Of a DNA stretch of 64,000 nucleotides, positions 61,746 to 64,000 are shown piece by piece. A program made the position numbers and the translations under genes. The notes under the pieces are model-generated. The model saw only the letters and a program-made list of their open reading frames with translations, was not told the DNA's origin and ran no database searches. Each line of letters opens with the position of its first letter. Position 1 is the stretch's first letter. The stretch spans positions 434,001 through 498,000 of the forward strand of contig NOKP01000017.1 in the NCBI GenBank assembly GCA_002682825.1. The letters are read 5' to 3'. This DNA comes from Neonectria sp. B-13. Taxonomy: Eukaryota; Ascomycota; Sordariomycetes; Hypocreales; Nectriaceae.

Positions 61746-64000
61746 AACATTTTTAGAAAAAGTAGAGCATATTTTTATTTAAGATGAAACTTTAGGAAAA
61801 ATGTTAATGATTAGTATAGCTTTAACCTTAATAGCTTTTTCCTAGATTTAATTAAAAGATTTTCTAGTTTCTCTTTCCTAATTAGACTAAAGCTCTATAT
61901 AATATAAAATCGAATACAGCTAGAGCTATAGGGTTTAGTATAATATAAATTCTAATGTAGTAAGAAATAGGTACTATTTTAGCTAGCTAAACTGAATTTA
62001 GCTAAATATCTTATTAAACTTAATTACTTAGTAAACTTAACTCTAAAATAGGAAAGAGTACTACTTTTATAATCCTTATAGCTAGAGCTATCTTATAATA
62101 TTTACCCTATATTTTAATTCTTCTTAAGTTATTAATTTCTAAGTTAAGCTTAATAATAAGAATAAGATTCTTATTCCTACTTCTCTTAAATCAGCTATAG
62201 TTAGTTATAACTTATTATAAGATAACTACTAGCTATTCTAAGACTATATTAGCTAAGAATAATACTCTTTACTCTATAGGTAAATACTTAATATATAATT
62301 TTACTAGGAATTCTAATATAAAAGAAATCTATAAAAAATTCTATTAATTATAATTAATATATAAAATATTAACTTTAATACTATTTCTTTTAATATAAAA
62401 GAGAAAATACTTTAATAGTAGAAAGGGATAAGAAACAATACTCTAAATAGATAATAGTCTCTTAGTAAGATACTTAGAAATGTATTATATAAGTATCCCA
62501 GTCAGTCAGCCCAAAGCTATATTAGATAGTATATATATAGTCTAGCAGTCTAGTATTTAATATCTCTTAATAGGAAAGTATCTTATAAGATTAATTATTA
62601 AGTTAAAAGTAAGAAAGAATATTAGTAAAATATTAAAAAAAACCTATAGTTAGCTTAATAATTAGTATTATAGAAGATAGAGGTTTAACCTTAAATTAAG
62701 TAAAGACTTAAATATAATTATAGAATTCTTTCTTAGTAAACAAAGGCAAAGGCTTAAGCTTTAAGCTTAATAAGCTTATCTATCTTATCTTTCTATAGTA
62801 AGAAGCTCTTAAGTCCTTATCTCTTAAGATAATAATAAAAAGAAAAAGACCTTCTCCCTCCTTCCCTACTTAACCTTCCTTATAGCAGCCCTCTCCTATA
62901 TCTAATTATACTCTTTCTAGTAACTAGCTAGCCTACTTAGCCTTTAGCCCTTACTATAATACTTTTCTTACTATTATCTTTCCTTATACTTCTTCTAAGG
63001 TAAGGTTTAAGAATAGTTATTAAAAAAGCTACTTTATATAATAAGTTAATAATTATTCCTAAAGGCTATATTAATACTTATACTTTAGTCTATTAATAAT
63101 ATATATAATTCTATATATAATATTATAATAGTTATCTCTAGATTCTATCTTTAACTTTATTCTATTCTATTATAACTAGCTTATTCTATTAATCTAGTAA
63201 TATTTAAGTAATATAATATTCTAACTTCTAAAGAGATATAAATATCCCTAAAAAATACAATTTAATATAGAATAATAAAAGGTATATTAAGTAGCTTAAT
63301 AGAAATACTATAATAATTAATAAGATAGAGCATTCTATCCTAATATAACTAGCTACTCTTAACTTACCTATATTAAATTTAATTACTATATATTTTATCT
63401 TCTTAATATTCCTTTATCTATTAATATAGATAGTAAGCTTTATCTCTATTTATACATTCTTATACTAGTGCCTTAATATAGCTTTATAGAGGATAGTAAG
63501 ATTATTTACTATAATATAAGTTTAATATAATAATTAGGTTTAACCTAAGAGTATAGGATAGATCTAAGATAAATAGTTTAATAATCAAGTGGATTAGGAC
63601 CTTATAGTAAGTAATATAAGTTATAATAGTAATATATAAAGGTAAGTTATTATATAATCAAGTAGGAGTATTAATAGCTAAGGAGCTTAAAGCTCTTATC
63701 TAAGGTGCTAAATGAATATATATATATACTATAGTAATTATAATGTTTATATAAGTGATTATAGTAATTATAGTACTTAACTACTGTAATTAGGGCTTTA
63801 ATTATAGTAATTATAGAATTATAGTAATTGGCTCCTATAATAGAAAGGAAAAAGTAAGAGCATTATAGTTCTACTGATTATAACTGTTTAGTCTTAATCT
63901 AGGCTATAATAAAAGGGAGTTAGTAGTAAAGTTAGTATAGTAATAATCTATAAGAGGTTAATATAGCTTATAAGGGCTATTAAGCTAGTAACCTCCTTAG
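61746..64000. repeat. 2.3 kb AT-rich desert, RIP-like
   Basis: Extremely TA-rich with very few CpG or CpA dinucleotides, stop codons in every frame and no recognisable coding remnant. G and C survive mainly in AGC/GCT, AAG/CTT and CTA/TAG contexts. Runs to the window end. The composition matches other RIP-degraded blocks at 32.1-32.7 and 52.0-53.1 kb. Confidence 0.65.

Overview
The window reads as nuclear DNA of a filamentous ascomycete (Pezizomycotina). Most genes are split by 50-160 bp introns with GTRNGT donors, CTRAY branch sites and YAG acceptors. The gene content is typically fungal: Zn2Cys6 regulators, an RTA1-family membrane protein, a BBE-type flavoprotein, NmrA-like proteins and MFS permeases. 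GC-balanced genic blocks alternate with extremely AT-rich blocks carrying C-to-T / G-to-A decay that looks like repeat-induced point mutation (RIP). A Sordariomycete is likely, but that placement is inference. I rebuilt gene models by joining exons across frames; every multi-exon model given as intact closes in frame.

Layout. 0-3 kb: the 3' end of a GH3 beta-glucosidase, an acetoacetate-decarboxylase-like protein and a carnitine-dehydrogenase-like protein. 3-7 kb: gene-poor, with a solo LTR nested in an older repeat. 7-20 kb: YCII-like, PhzF-like, BBE flavoprotein, RTA1-like, GH78 alpha-L-rhamnosidase, RidA-like and quinone-oxidoreductase genes. 21-29 kb: an IlvD/EDD dehydratase, an NAD-dependent sugar-dehydrogenase-like SDR, a Zn2Cys6 regulator and a sugar permease, all on the minus strand. 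They look like a non-phosphorylative sugar-acid catabolic cluster. 30-38 kb: a DUF1593 protein, a second Zn2Cys6 regulator, an NmrA-like protein and an SDR. 39-43.5 kb: three adjacent decayed genes (NmrA-like, pirin, and a bacterial-type DUF1906/peptidoglycan-binding protein). 44-49 kb: a dienelactone hydrolase, a broken Dal5-type permease and a TMEM86/YhhN lysoplasmalogenase. 49.5-53.7 kb: a mosaic of truncated pieces (OrsD zinc finger, PIF1-like helicase, transposase-type zinc knuckle, histidine-kinase receiver, CHAT domain) joined to a RIP-mutated LINE. 54.5-60.4 kb: a class A flavin monooxygenase, a scytalone-dehydratase-like protein and an MFS exporter, arranged like a small secondary-metabolite tailoring set. 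61.3-64 kb: an orphan Pro-rich C-terminus, a short interstitial telomere-type repeat and a 2.3 kb AT-rich desert.

The strongest leads are the putative sugar-acid cluster (with a cytosolic-looking IlvD protein and an 8-nt micro-exon), the DUF1906 gene as transferred then decaying DNA, and the fragment mosaic at 49.5-53.7 kb. No rRNA, tRNA or CRISPR array was found.
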